Assembly: GCF_001632745.1 (NCBI RefSeq)
Contig: NZ_LQRT01000002.1
Location: 1 to 64,000, forward strand
Length of the DNA stretch: 64,000 nucleotides
Source of the DNA: Aquimarina aggregata
GTDB lineage: Bacteria; Bacteroidota; Bacteroidia; Flavobacteriales; Flavobacteriaceae
Direction: 5' to 3'
Below, in pieces: positions 52,863 to 61,639 of this stretch. Both the position numbers and the translations under genes were made by a program. The stretch's first letter is position 1. Each line of letters starts with the position of its first letter. The notes beneath the pieces are model-generated. The model was not told where the DNA came from and made no database searches. It worked only from the letters and a program-made list of their open reading frames with translations.

Positions 52863-54146
52863 TTAAAATATTATCTGCAATACCTTTTTATGCTCTTTGT
52901 CTATTACGTTATAAGGTAATTTTCTTTGATATTTATAAGTGACACCTTCGGGTTTATGGCCCTGAATTTGCATAATAACTAATGTGTCTATTAATAACTC
53001 TCCGGATAGAGATCGGTATATATACCTTGGTGACTTAGTTTTAATTTTTTCTTTAAATTCAAGTTTTTCAGATACTCTACTTAAAATCTTGCTGATATTA
53101 TTTCTAAATTCTGTATAATGTTCTGTGTCTAAACTTGGAATGAATGAGAAAATATTCTCATTTGTCTTGTCTCCGTACTTTTCTATTACATATAAAGCGT
53201 AATGAGATAATAGATTATCAACTGTAGGCCCACCATTTGGTTTATTTCTATTTTTATAGCGCTTAAATGATATTCTAGTTTTATTAATGTTCTTCCATTT
53301 TAGATTCGTTATGTCTGCAAAATCAAAACCTCCTAGGGCTATTTGAAATAACCACAATTCTATAGCTCTAATGCGTGATAAAGCATTTTTTTTAGTAATT
53401 CCTGTATTGTTATCAAGTTTAACACCTTCTTCGGTAAAAAGCTTGTATTCTTCTAATAATGGAAATAGTTTTTTTATATCTTCGATAGAAATATCAATAA
53501 CTTCTTTTGTTGTAGTGTTATTTATGATGCCAAGAAAAGGGTTGTCCTTTTTGATATTTAAAGATTCTCTTTTCTGAGCTTCTTTATAAACAGCCCTCAT
53601 TTTTTTTAGGTAAAAATTTACACCTCCAGCTCCTTTTTTAGTTGTAGTTTTTTTAAATCTTATGAAACTATTTAACCATTCATAATCAATATTATTTATG
53701 AGTACATCTTTTTCATTTTCATATTCCAAAAAGTACTTTACTTGTGTTCTAGTTTCTTTATAAGCCTTAGTTGATTTAGATAGTTCTTCAAGTTCATGAA
53801 TTCGTGTATCAAAAAACTCTAAGAATTTAATACCCGAATCATTTTGTATTTGTTGTATTCTTTGTTTGAGTAGAAAAATTTCTAATTCTGGATTATTATT
53901 TAGACCCTTTTGGATAATTTCTACTGAAGAATCTAGATCTAAGTTTAGCTTGTTACAATATTCAACTTCTTTCTCAAGGTTTGATAGTCTATTAGCTATT
54001 TCAGAATCTATTTTTAGGGTTTTACTATTTTGATATTTTTTTAATCCAATATATTTGTATTTCCTTTTAGAATAAACCTCTATCTTAATAGGGTAACCCT
54101 TTGCGGTTTTTCTTTTAGTCTCTACAATTATACTGGCTTCAATCAT
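52863..54146 (-). CDS. Tyrosine recombinase (prophage integrase)
   Basis: 427 residues: N-terminal arm-type DNA-binding domain (about 1-75), core-binding SAM-like domain (about 100-200) and a C-terminal catalytic domain. Visible catalytic elements: K...R in KSPRYIYRS, GH in QGHKPEG and the nucleophile Tyr in YKYQRKL. The first catalytic Arg is not obvious: the usual G-x-R site reads GGFDFADI. Placed 145 bp from attR and facing away from it. Predicted to integrate into tRNA-Arg. Confidence 0.9.
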   Translation of the reverse strand: MIEASIIVETKRKTAKGYPIKIEVYSKRKYKYIGLKKYQNSKTLKIDSEIANRLSNLEKEVEYCNKLNLDLDSSVEIIQKGLNNNPELEIFLLKQRIQQIQNDSGIKFLEFFDTRIHELEELSKSTKAYKETRTQVKYFLEYENEKDVLINNIDYEWLNSFIRFKKTTTKKGAGGVNFYLKKMRAVYKEAQKRESLNIKKDNPFLGIINNTTTKEVIDISIEDIKKLFPLLEEYKLFTEEGVKLDNNTGITKKNALSRIRAIELWLFQIALGGFDFADITNLKWKNINKTRISFKRYKNRNKPNGGPTVDNLLSHYALYVIEKYGDKTNENIFSFIPSLDTEHYTEFRNNISKILSRVSEKLEFKEKIKTKSPRYIYRSLSGELLIDTLVIMQIQGHKPEGVTYKYQRKLPYNVIDKEHKKVLQIIF

Positions 54147-54158
54147 GATTCTAAATTG

Positions 54159-54176
54159 TCTAACAATTGTCGAACA
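54159..54176. promoter_or_regulatory. Right copy of integrase arm-binding site
   Basis: Identical to 9571-9588. Lies 13 bp upstream of the integrase start, overlapping a minus-strand -7 box TAGATTTG (54175-54182), so integrase may control its own expression. Confidence 0.6.
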
Positions 54177-54260
54177 AATCTAGTATTTTTTACTATAAAT
54201 TACTATAATTTGGACTATTTCGCATAAAAAGAAGTGTATTAAGAATTGCCTAAAAACAAG

Positions 54261-54287
54261 CAAACCCACTGAAAATCAGTAGGTTTG
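54261..54287 (-). terminator. Phage-borne terminator of rebuilt tRNA-Arg
   Basis: 12-bp stem (54261-54272 with 54276-54287, one wobble), loop of three A, then a T run on the minus strand. Right behind the restored 3' end of tRNA-Arg, on the phage side of the junction. Confidence 0.78.
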
Positions 54288-54290
54288 TAC

Positions 54291-54340
54291 TTGTGAGCCC
54301 GATAGGATTCGAACCTATGACCGCCTCCTTAGAAGGGAGG
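54291..54340. other. attR
   Basis: 50 bp identical to 9472-9521, containing the 3' end of the restored tRNA-Arg. Confidence 0.95.
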
Positions 54341-54367
54341 TGCTCTATCCAGCTGAGCTACGAGCCC
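54294..54367 (-). tRNA. tRNA-Arg(UCU), integration target
   Basis: 74 nt. Acceptor GGGCTCG with CGGGCTC, D arm GCTC/GAGC, anticodon stem CCTCC/GGAGG around CTTCTAA (anticodon TCT), T arm ATAGG/CCTAT. No encoded CCA. The 3' part comes from the phage, so the gene stays functional after insertion. Confidence 0.95.
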
Positions 54368-54382
54368 GTAACTCTATTGTAG

Positions 54383-54457
54383 TCGGGGTGGCAGGATTCG
54401 AACCTGCGACCTCCGCGTCCCAAACGCGGCGCGATAACCGGGCTACGCTACACCCCG
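54383..54457 (-). tRNA. tRNA-Pro(UGG)
   Basis: 75 nt. Acceptor CGGGGTG with CACCCCG; anticodon stem CCGCG/CGCGG, loop TTTGGGA with anticodon TGG; T arm GCAGG/CCTGC. No encoded CCA. Follows tRNA-Arg with a 15-nt gap, likely cotranscribed. Confidence 0.95.
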
Positions 54458-54474
54458 AGAAAAAAACAAAAATG

Positions 54475-54558
54475 CGGAGAGACGGGGACTCGAACCCCGG
54501 CGACACTTGCGCGTCGACAGATTAGCAATCTGCTCCATTACCACTCTGGCACCTCTCC
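54475..54558 (-). tRNA. tRNA-Ser(GCU)
   Basis: About 84 nt. Anticodon stem CAGAT/ATCTG around TGCTA (anticodon GCT), a type II variable arm (TCGACGCGCAAGTGTCGC), T arm CGGGG/CCCCG. Acceptor GGAGAGG. Third gene of this tRNA cluster. Confidence 0.93.
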
Positions 54559-54818
54559 AAAATCTTGTTAAGAACTCCGCATTAATATTTCAAATGCGGA
54601 TGCAAATGTAGCTTTTATGTATCTACAATGCAACATTTTTTTAGCATTATTTTTTATTTAATTTCAAGTTTTTTTTAAAAAGTTGAAAATCAGTTTTTTC
54701 ATATTTTTTTTATGGTATATAGTTTGTACTAAAATTACCTAAAGAAACTCTTTTTATATATTTGTATACTATTGACCTATTATACGATGTTATGAGTATT
54801 TATAAAAATGACACAAAA

Positions 54819-56414
54819 ATGAATCCCAAATTTATTTTCTTACTAGCGCTTTTTCTTACAACTTCTGTTTTTGCTCAGAAACCTGTATTATTAGAAGATT
54901 TTACATTTAAAGTAGGAGAGAAGTACAAGAGAATCAAAAGTTCCAATACCTATAATATTGCTTCAGGAAATAGGATGGTTTCTATTAAGAAAGGTAGAAA
55001 AAATATGACGATCCAAAGATATAACCTTGATGATCTTAAAGAAGATATAAAAAAACGACAAGTTATAGAAGATAAAGGGAATTTTCAATCCGTAATGAAA
55101 CTAGGAGAAAATGCAGTTGTTTTTTATACCATCAAAGATCGAGCTTATGGTCAAAAAATATCTCCAACGGGAATTATTGCAAAAAAACCAATACTACTAG
55201 TTAGTGATAAGGAGAATATAGATAGAGATTTTGGTTTTAAAAGTACTTATGGGTTTGATGCAGGAGGAAGGATTAATAAGTTTGCATTTAAAAAATCTCC
55301 TGATGGTAGAAAGTTATTAGTACTATTTAGAGTAGAAACAAGTGATCGTAAAGCGGATAAAATAGGAATTACTGTATTTAGTGATGGACTCAATCTTTTA
55401 TGGAGAAGAAAAGTTATACTTCCGTATGCATCCGATAAGATTCAGAATGAAGACTTCATGATAGATAATAAAGGTGATTTCTATATGACTGCTTCTATTT
55501 TTAATGAATCTCTTGAAGAAAAAAATAAATTAGAGTCGACATATCATACAGAAGTATTTAAGATTACCGAAAAACAGAAGGAAATTGTTAGAAGTAAAAT
55601 CGATATCCCAGGAAAATCTATTATCGATGGGGTAGTAGAAGCAGATAAAGGTGGAGTAGTAAGAGTAGCAGGACTTTATGCTAACAACGATAATAAAGCC
55701 GAAACTTCTGGAGTGTTTTCTGCACGCTTAACAGATGATGGTACAATAAGTACGCTCATAAAAAGTGATATTCCTGATGATAAGATACAAGCCCTTATAG
55801 TAAATAGGGAAGCTCGTATTAACGAAGGAACTCAAAAAGAAAATGATAAAAAAGATTTAGAAGATTTAAGAGTTAATGATGTTTTATTTAATAGTGACGG
55901 CAGTGTTACGGTATTTAGTGAGCAACGTTTTGTAGAGGCTTTTACAACTTCTAGTTCTTCTGGTTCAAGAACTACATATAAATACTACTACAGAGATATT
56001 TTTGCATTTAAAGCAACAAAAGAAGGTCAAATGTCATGGATGCATAAACTACCAAAATATCAATTAGGAACTATTGGTAAACGAAGTATGTCATATATGA
56101 ATTTTGTAAATGCAGGTAAACATTATCTGTTTTTTATAGACGATTTTACAAACCTAAAACGATCTTTTGAAGAAACTCCTACGCGATATTTTGATGGAAA
56201 AAAAGAGTTTATTTATTTAACTTCTTATATTATTGATGATGCAACCGGAGAGGCAACAAAAGAGGCTATCTTAACAGGAAGTGATATAAGAAATGCAAGA
56301 TTAGATGTGTTAGAGCTTACCAAAGCGCCTTTTTTACCCAATAAAGATATTATTCTTGAGGCTTTTGATGGTAAAAAAAATAACCTATTACTTAAAATTT
56401 CATTAGCAAAATAA
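54819..56414 (+). CDS. Exported protein, 531 aa
   Basis: Start at ATG 54819 gives a clean signal peptide (MNPKFIFLLALFLTTSVFAQ); the longer frame from 54762 would put polar residues in front. Mature part is beta-rich with repeated short modules (FSDGLNLLWRRK, LTDDGTISTLI), perhaps a propeller. A -7-like TATATTTG at 54757-54764 lies upstream. No family recognised. Confidence 0.7.
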   Translation: MNPKFIFLLALFLTTSVFAQKPVLLEDFTFKVGEKYKRIKSSNTYNIASGNRMVSIKKGRKNMTIQRYNLDDLKEDIKKRQVIEDKGNFQSVMKLGENAVVFYTIKDRAYGQKISPTGIIAKKPILLVSDKENIDRDFGFKSTYGFDAGGRINKFAFKKSPDGRKLLVLFRVETSDRKADKIGITVFSDGLNLLWRRKVILPYASDKIQNEDFMIDNKGDFYMTASIFNESLEEKNKLESTYHTEVFKITEKQKEIVRSKIDIPGKSIIDGVVEADKGGVVRVAGLYANNDNKAETSGVFSARLTDDGTISTLIKSDIPDDKIQALIVNREARINEGTQKENDKKDLEDLRVNDVLFNSDGSVTVFSEQRFVEAFTTSSSSGSRTTYKYYYRDIFAFKATKEGQMSWMHKLPKYQLGTIGKRSMSYMNFVNAGKHYLFFIDDFTNLKRSFEETPTRYFDGKKEFIYLTSYIIDDATGEATKEAILTGSDIRNARLDVLELTKAPFLPNKDIILEAFDGKKNNLLLKISLAK

Positions 56415-56498
56415 ATCCGGATTTATTTACTTCGTGAAATAAACATTGTGAAATAGTATAGATACTATTCATTTATTCTAAAACTAACAAAATCAACT

Positions 56499-57506
56499 AT
56501 GAAAAACATTATAATAGCCGTATTATTGGCTTGTATTGGTACGTCGCACGCGCAAATAAATATTGGTAAAAGTAAGTCCCCTATTAATTTATATGTATCA
56601 AAACATAAGCAAGGTGTTTTTGATAAAGTTAAAAGTGCAAAAACATTATTTGTAGTTCCAAAAGTAGTGGATGCAGAAAAGTTTAAAGCACTAATTTCTG
56701 AAGTTTGGAATTTCAATGAAACTCTTTTTGTAGATCAAGATACATTCAAGGAAAATTTAGAAAAATATATCTCACAGGGTAATTCAATTATTCAATTAAT
56801 TGACAATGGATATACAAAACAAAAAACGGGCGGAGTTATGGGCCCAGGAACAAGAACCGTTGGAGAGTATATCGTTTTTAAATTTATGATGACTTCAAAT
56901 TACGAAAATATCAAAAAAGGAAAAAAAGGAAAATTGAAATACGACTATCTTAATGTAGCCGAAATATTCTTTACACCCAATATTAGATATCGTCAGGATA
57001 TAAGTTCCAAAATGCGAATAGGAAGCATGGATAAGATTAATGCAAAATATGGAGAAGAACCAGGCTTTTATAATTTTAATATGGGGTACATAAAAAATTA
57101 TTTTCAAGAGTTAAATAGAAGACTGTCTAATTCTGAAAATTTAGTAATCGAAGATGGGATAAAAAAAGAAGACAAGATTAAAGAATTAAAAGAAAAGACA
57201 TTATATGCACCTAAATGGATATTAAAGAAATATAATGCATTAGCCGCCACTTGGGGTAAAACCAGAACGGCTGAAGATATATTTGGAAAATATAATCATA
57301 AATATGAAATTATAGATAATGAAGAACTAAGCAATAAAATCATTAATGGCGAAGATTTTTATTACTTAATGCATACTCAATTTAATCAAAAAAAGATAAT
57401 TTCTATTATACATAGCTTAACAGGTGAGATTATCTATCTAAAAGAAGAAGGTTCATATAATTTAACAGATTCAGATATAAAAGGATTCGCTAAAATTATC
57501 AAATAG
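56499..57506 (+). CDS. Exported protein, 335 aa
   Basis: Signal peptide MKNIIIAVLLACIGTSHAQ, then a soluble alpha/beta domain. Contains SKHKQGVFDKVKSAKTLFVV and FTPNIRYRQDISSKMRIG. No family recognised. Follows the previous exported protein gene with 84 bp, maybe coexpressed. Confidence 0.68.
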   Translation: MKNIIIAVLLACIGTSHAQINIGKSKSPINLYVSKHKQGVFDKVKSAKTLFVVPKVVDAEKFKALISEVWNFNETLFVDQDTFKENLEKYISQGNSIIQLIDNGYTKQKTGGVMGPGTRTVGEYIVFKFMMTSNYENIKKGKKGKLKYDYLNVAEIFFTPNIRYRQDISSKMRIGSMDKINAKYGEEPGFYNFNMGYIKNYFQELNRRLSNSENLVIEDGIKKEDKIKELKEKTLYAPKWILKKYNALAATWGKTRTAEDIFGKYNHKYEIIDNEELSNKIINGEDFYYLMHTQFNQKKIISIIHSLTGEIIYLKEEGSYNLTDSDIKGFAKIIK

Positions 57507-57519
57507 ATACATTTTTAGT

Positions 57520-57556
57520 AGGGTTAAGAGTTTTTTTTCAAGTTCTTCTTAACCCT
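57520..57556 (+). terminator. Hairpin after exported-protein gene
   Basis: AGGGTTAAGA (57520-57529) with TCTTAACCCT (57547-57556), 10 perfect pairs, 17-nt T-rich loop. No T tail, so partial terminator or processing hairpin. Confidence 0.45.
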
Positions 57557-57611
57557 GCAACTTATTTCTAAATAAACCGTTCTTAAGACAATATAACTTT
57601 ATAATTTTTTC

Positions 57612-58091
57612 ATGCAGTATTTAATTTTTATATTTTCTATTTTGTGTATGAATTCTACTAATGAGATTGTTAGTGTAGAACAAATACGTGATTCTTATAA
57701 AGTATGTGATCAATCTTCAGAACATGCAGAGCGATTTTATGAGCTAACCGAAAAAGCATTAAAAAATGATGGTGCTATTTATAAGGGTTATCATGGAGCT
57801 GCATTAGCTTTAAAGGCTGCCAATTCTTGGAATCCTTTTAATAAAATGTCTTATTTTAATAAAGGTAAAAAGATGATCGATAAATCTATTGACTTAGAAC
57901 CAAAGAACATAGAGCTTAGGATGATTCGACTTAGTATTCAATCAAATGCTCCTAAAATAATAGGGTATTATAAAAATATTGAAGAGGATAAAAAGTTTAT
58001 ACTTGATAATGTAGCATCTATTTCTTCAATGTACTTAAAAGAATATATAGAAGGGTTTATAGCGCACTCTGATGTGTTTTCTAAGTCTTAA
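57612..58091 (+). CDS. Helical repeat protein, 159 aa
   Basis: Short hydrophobic N-terminus (possible signal), then TPR-like helices (AALALKAANSWNPFNKMSYF, KKMIDKSIDLEPKNIELRMI). No family recognised. Convergent with the next gene, 4 bp apart. Confidence 0.65.
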   Translation: MQYLIFIFSILCMNSTNEIVSVEQIRDSYKVCDQSSEHAERFYELTEKALKNDGAIYKGYHGAALALKAANSWNPFNKMSYFNKGKKMIDKSIDLEPKNIELRMIRLSIQSNAPKIIGYYKNIEEDKKFILDNVASISSMYLKEYIEGFIAHSDVFSKS

Positions 58092-58095
58092 TGAT

Positions 58096-59274
58096 TCATT
58101 TTTTACAATGAATAACTATTTTTTTGTTATTCATATCCGTCGTAAAAAATAAATAATTTTCTCCTCCATCCTTAATTTTAAGTTTTTTTCTTATTTGAGT
58201 TACAGATTCGGGAAAGTTACGGGTAGTGATATTGGCTTTTTGAATTCCTAACTTAGCAAGTATTTTTTTTTGATAAGGATGTATAGATTCAATTTTAAAA
58301 CACCTGCCGGGGAAATCAATTTTATGGTCAGCTGTATATAGGTGCGAATGTTGATGAAGCTTTTTTAATCCAAAAGCACTAGCGATACTTAAAAAACCAC
58401 TACTTTTTAAAATAGCAGCATTAGGCTCGTATAAATACGTTTCAGGATCTCCTAAAGATAATAATTGTTTTGGCTCATCTTTTAAGAGAAAAATAAACTC
58501 TTCTTCGCCAGTTTTCTTTATGTTTTTTGTGATCATTGTACAATCACCATCAAAAGTGCTATCTAAAATCCAAAGTAATTCTTTGACCTCATTATTAACG
58601 GCAATAACATGTATTTCTTTAACAAATTGTAATGACTTTAAACCACTATTAATATCTAATAATGGGGAGGTTTTAATGGCTATATTTTTGGTTTTACTAA
58701 AAAGAAACGTAAGGTTAACAGGTACATTAGGAATGCAGTCTTCAAGAAAGAAAACTTTACCTTTGTGTTCATGTCTTCTTGATGGGTCAATGTAAATCCA
58801 ATCTACAGTATCTAATGTGGATAGTGTTTCTAATCCGTCCCCAACAGAAGATGTTATGTTTATGGCTTCTAGGACAGAGAAATTGTGATGTGAAATATGA
58901 CTTAATTCTGGATTTAATTCACAATGAATTACATGTTTCATTTGTTGAGAAAAAAAGTAATCATCAATACCAAAACCACCAGTAAGATCGATTAAAGTGT
59001 CACCAGAAACTAATTTACTTTTATAGTACGCAGTTTTTTCGGATGAAGTCTGCTCTAGATTTAATGTTGGAGGATAATAAATTCCAGATTTTGAAGACCA
59101 AGTAGGTAGTTTTTCTTTGGCTTTTAAGCGACCACTGATCTGCTGTGCAAGTTCTTGAGATGTAATATCTTCAAAAGGACTTCCTTTTAAAATCAAGGCG
59201 CTTAAATCAATTGACGTATTTGATTTATCAAAAATAAATTGTTGCACTTCTTTATGTAAAACCTTTAAATTCAA
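58096..59274 (-). CDS. SAM methyltransferase with THUMP-like C-terminus
   Basis: 392 residues. SAM-binding LIDLTGGFGIDDYFF near 92-106, ECLNPE-like acid (HCELNPELS), DWIYIDPSRRHE near 158-169 (motif IV), then C-terminal THUMP-like region (SIHPYQKKILAKLGI...RNFPESVTQIRKKLKIKDGG). A conserved Bacteroidota protein, probably an RNA methyltransferase. Last of four closely spaced minus-strand genes. Confidence 0.85.
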   Translation of the reverse strand: MNLKVLHKEVQQFIFDKSNTSIDLSALILKGSPFEDITSQELAQQISGRLKAKEKLPTWSSKSGIYYPPTLNLEQTSSEKTAYYKSKLVSGDTLIDLTGGFGIDDYFFSQQMKHVIHCELNPELSHISHHNFSVLEAINITSSVGDGLETLSTLDTVDWIYIDPSRRHEHKGKVFFLEDCIPNVPVNLTFLFSKTKNIAIKTSPLLDINSGLKSLQFVKEIHVIAVNNEVKELLWILDSTFDGDCTMITKNIKKTGEEEFIFLLKDEPKQLLSLGDPETYLYEPNAAILKSSGFLSIASAFGLKKLHQHSHLYTADHKIDFPGRCFKIESIHPYQKKILAKLGIQKANITTRNFPESVTQIRKKLKIKDGGENYLFFTTDMNNKKIVIHCKK

Positions 59275-59287
59275 TCTAGAAACTTTC

Positions 59288-60376
59288 TTATAAATCTTTA
59301 GTAAGTTTTTTTACAATTTTATATTCTGATAGCGATTCTTTTGCAATTACTTTAATAGCAGTGTAAAAAGGTACAGCAACAATTAATCCCCCTATTCCAA
59401 ACAATAAACCAAAAATTAGAATAGCAAGAAAAATTTCTAAAGGATGTGATTTTACACTTGTCCCAAAAATCAAAGGTTGATTTAAGAAATTATCAATGAG
59501 TTGTATAATCAAATACCCAATTAATATATAGCTTAATTTGGGTAGTATTATGGTAGAAAAATCAGATCCTAGGTTGCTGGTTACTGCTAAAATTAGTACC
59601 AAAACTGCTCCGAATAAAGGTCCAACATAGGGGATTAGATTAAGAATTGCAGCTATTAATGCTACGGCGATGGCATTATGAACGCCAAAAATTAATAGTA
59701 AAACAGTATATAATATGAATAAAATAGATACTTGCAGAAGAAGACCTACAAAATAACGAGATAATAAATCCTTGATCTTAGTAAATGCTCTCATAAACTT
59801 ATTTTCATCTTCTTTTTTAGCAAAAACCAATAAACTATTTTCTAGTAATAAACTGTCTTTTAGTAGGAAAAACGAGATAAAAAGAACAGAGAATGTACCT
59901 ATTAAAACTGCACCAAAACCGCTTAAAAAAGAATTAATAGTATCAGGAATAGCTTTTAGATCAAAAAACTGCATTAGATCTGTTTTCTTGATAAGTTCTA
60001 AAAGGCTTAATTTTTCAACATTAAAGTAATCGCTTACTTCCTGATTAAACCGATCTACATCATCGCCCAGTCTATTTACATCTATTTCTCCTATTAATTG
60101 TCCTTGCTCTACAACGATAGGAACGAAAAGCATAAAAATGCTGAAGAATAATCCTATAGTAATAAATAAGGTAAATACAACGGCAAGTGTATTATTAAAC
60201 TTAAGTTTCCTTTTTAGAAAAGAGACTAATGGTCGTCCCATTAGAGAGATTACTGCAGCAAAGGCAATATAGATAAGAACAGATTGTATTTTATATAAAA
60301 ACCATAGTAATATTAGTATCCCTACTATGATAGCAACTGCTCTTAATATGCCATAAGCCAGTGTTTTAGAATTCAT
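59288..60376 (-). CDS. AI-2E family transporter/permease
   Basis: 362 residues with about eight membrane helices arranged as 3 + 5 around a soluble middle (about 85-165), the AI-2E/PerM fold; conserved IPYVGPLFGA (about 246-255) and PLIFGTSVKSHPLEIFLAI (about 300-320). Exports or permeates small substrates; true substrate unknown. 13 bp upstream of the methyltransferase gene. Confidence 0.9.
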   Translation of the reverse strand: MNSKTLAYGILRAVAIIVGILILLWFLYKIQSVLIYIAFAAVISLMGRPLVSFLKRKLKFNNTLAVVFTLFITIGLFFSIFMLFVPIVVEQGQLIGEIDVNRLGDDVDRFNQEVSDYFNVEKLSLLELIKKTDLMQFFDLKAIPDTINSFLSGFGAVLIGTFSVLFISFFLLKDSLLLENSLLVFAKKEDENKFMRAFTKIKDLLSRYFVGLLLQVSILFILYTVLLLIFGVHNAIAVALIAAILNLIPYVGPLFGAVLVLILAVTSNLGSDFSTIILPKLSYILIGYLIIQLIDNFLNQPLIFGTSVKSHPLEIFLAILIFGLLFGIGGLIVAVPFYTAIKVIAKESLSEYKIVKKLTKDL

Positions 60377-60430
60377 TTTTTTTACGTTTATGAGTGATGA
60401 ATACTCAAATTTACAAAGTTTTATTGCTTT

Positions 60431-60946
60431 TTAGGGGGTAAGCATTTGTTTTGTGATTTCATAAAGCGCAATTCCTGTAGCTGTAGCCACATTCATACTA
60501 CTATTATTACCATACATGTTAATATGAATACTTTGATCTGCAAGGTTTAACACATCTTCGGATACTCCAAAATTTTCTTCGCCTAGTACTATTGCTATTT
60601 TTTTTGACAATTTGGCGTCTATAAGAGAGACAGGAATACTGCTTCCTGTAATTTCTAATGCTATTATAGTATACCCTTTAGCCTTTAAATTTTTTACGAT
60701 AGTAATAGTTTTTTCGGCTTTATGATAAGGAACAATTTCGTGAGTAGATCTTGCTGTTCGTTGCATGCGTTTGCTAGTCACCTTTATATCGTTACCACAA
60801 AAGTAAATTTGTTCAATTCCAAAGCTATCTGCAATTCTAAATAAGCTCCCTATGTTGGCAGGTGAATTTACTTGATCACAAATTAAAGTTATTGGAAACT
60901 GTTTTTTGGTAAATATTTGATTACCATGATGTAATTGTTCACTCAT
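60431..60946 (-). CDS. TrmH/SpoU-family RNA methyltransferase
   Basis: 171 residues, about the size of a catalytic domain alone. Motifs NSPANIGSLFRIAD (N-x-G-x-x-x-R), VLGEENFGVS and the C-terminal NNSSMNVATATGIALYE define a SPOUT 2'-O-methyltransferase with trefoil knot. Substrate (tRNA or rRNA) not readable. 8 bp after the DUF4159 gene. Confidence 0.9.
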   Translation of the reverse strand: MSEQLHHGNQIFTKKQFPITLICDQVNSPANIGSLFRIADSFGIEQIYFCGNDIKVTSKRMQRTARSTHEIVPYHKAEKTITIVKNLKAKGYTIIALEITGSSIPVSLIDAKLSKKIAIVLGEENFGVSEDVLNLADQSIHINMYGNNSSMNVATATGIALYEITKQMLTP

Positions 60947-60954
60947 GTATAAAT

Positions 60955-61599
60955 TTAATTCTCAAAGGCATACTTAATAATATTCGCTCCCATTTTTAAG
61001 GCTTTCAAACGAACATCTTCCGGATCATTATGTACTTCTGGGTTTTCCCAACCATCACCAAGATCACTTTCAAAAGTAAAAAGTAATACAAGACGATCTT
61101 CATGTATGATACCTAATGCTTGTGGACGTTTTCCGTCATGTTCATGAATTTTAGGTAAGCCTTCAGGAAAATCATATTTCGAAGAAAAAATAGGATGTGA
61201 TACTGGTATTTCTTTTAATTCTTTATCAGGAAATACTTTTACCAACTCTTTTTTAATATAAGGTTCCATCCCGTAATTATCATCAATATGCAAAAAACCA
61301 CCACTAAGAAGATAATTTCTTAGATTTTCTGCATCCTGATCAGTAAAAAAAACATTCCCATGACCAGTCATATGTAAATATGGATATTGAAAAATATCTA
61401 CACTTTCTGGTTTAACTGTTTTGGGCTTAGCAGTAATACGAGTATTTATGTTTTGATTACAAAATTTAATAAGGTTGGGTAATGCTGTAGGATTACTATA
61501 CCAATCACCACCACCTTTATATTGTATTACAGCTATATCCTGCGCTTGCAATGTACTTGATAATAGTAGTAAAATCAATAACCCTGTAAGTTTACTCAT
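60955..61599 (-). CDS. DUF4159 exported protein
   Basis: 214 residues with a signal peptide (to about 19). Mature part begins IAVIQYKGGGDWYSNPTAL and contains YLHMTGHGNVFFTDQDAENL and GGFLHIDDNYGMEPYIKKEL, the DUF4159 signature related to class I glutamine-amidotransferase-like folds. Common in Bacteroidota; function unknown. Confidence 0.88.
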   Translation of the reverse strand: MSKLTGLLILLLLSSTLQAQDIAVIQYKGGGDWYSNPTALPNLIKFCNQNINTRITAKPKTVKPESVDIFQYPYLHMTGHGNVFFTDQDAENLRNYLLSGGFLHIDDNYGMEPYIKKELVKVFPDKELKEIPVSHPIFSSKYDFPEGLPKIHEHDGKRPQALGIIHEDRLVLLFTFESDLGDGWENPEVHNDPEDVRLKALKMGANIIKYAFEN

Positions 61600-61639
61600 A
61601 GAAAACGTCTAAATAATAAAATCTAAAAGTACTAAAATT

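Larger units (their letters stand above)
9472..54340. mobile_element. Integrated tailed-phage prophage, about 44.8 kb, in tRNA-Arg(UCU)
   Basis: Bounded by identical 50-bp repeats at 9472-9521 and 54291-54340 (44,819 bp apart) that include the 3' 47 nt of tRNA-Arg. Contents: integrase next to the right end, CI-like repressor, replication, Dam methylases, S49 capsid protease, capsid protein, both terminase subunits, portal, holin-like protein, tape measure and tail proteins. The long tape measure (1091 aa) and absence of sheath genes point to a siphovirus-like virion. Every core structural gene seen is open, so it looks intact. Confidence 0.95.

Noticed and set aside
54340-54525. 61-codon plus-strand frame across the tRNA genes
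   Set aside because: It is antisense to tRNA-Arg, tRNA-Pro and tRNA-Ser; such VAGFEPATS-type frames are known tRNA artefacts.
58108-58134. ATGAATAAC/GTTATTCAT hairpin
   Set aside because: Lies within the 3' coding end of the methyltransferase gene; could help terminate the convergent gene but not supported well enough.
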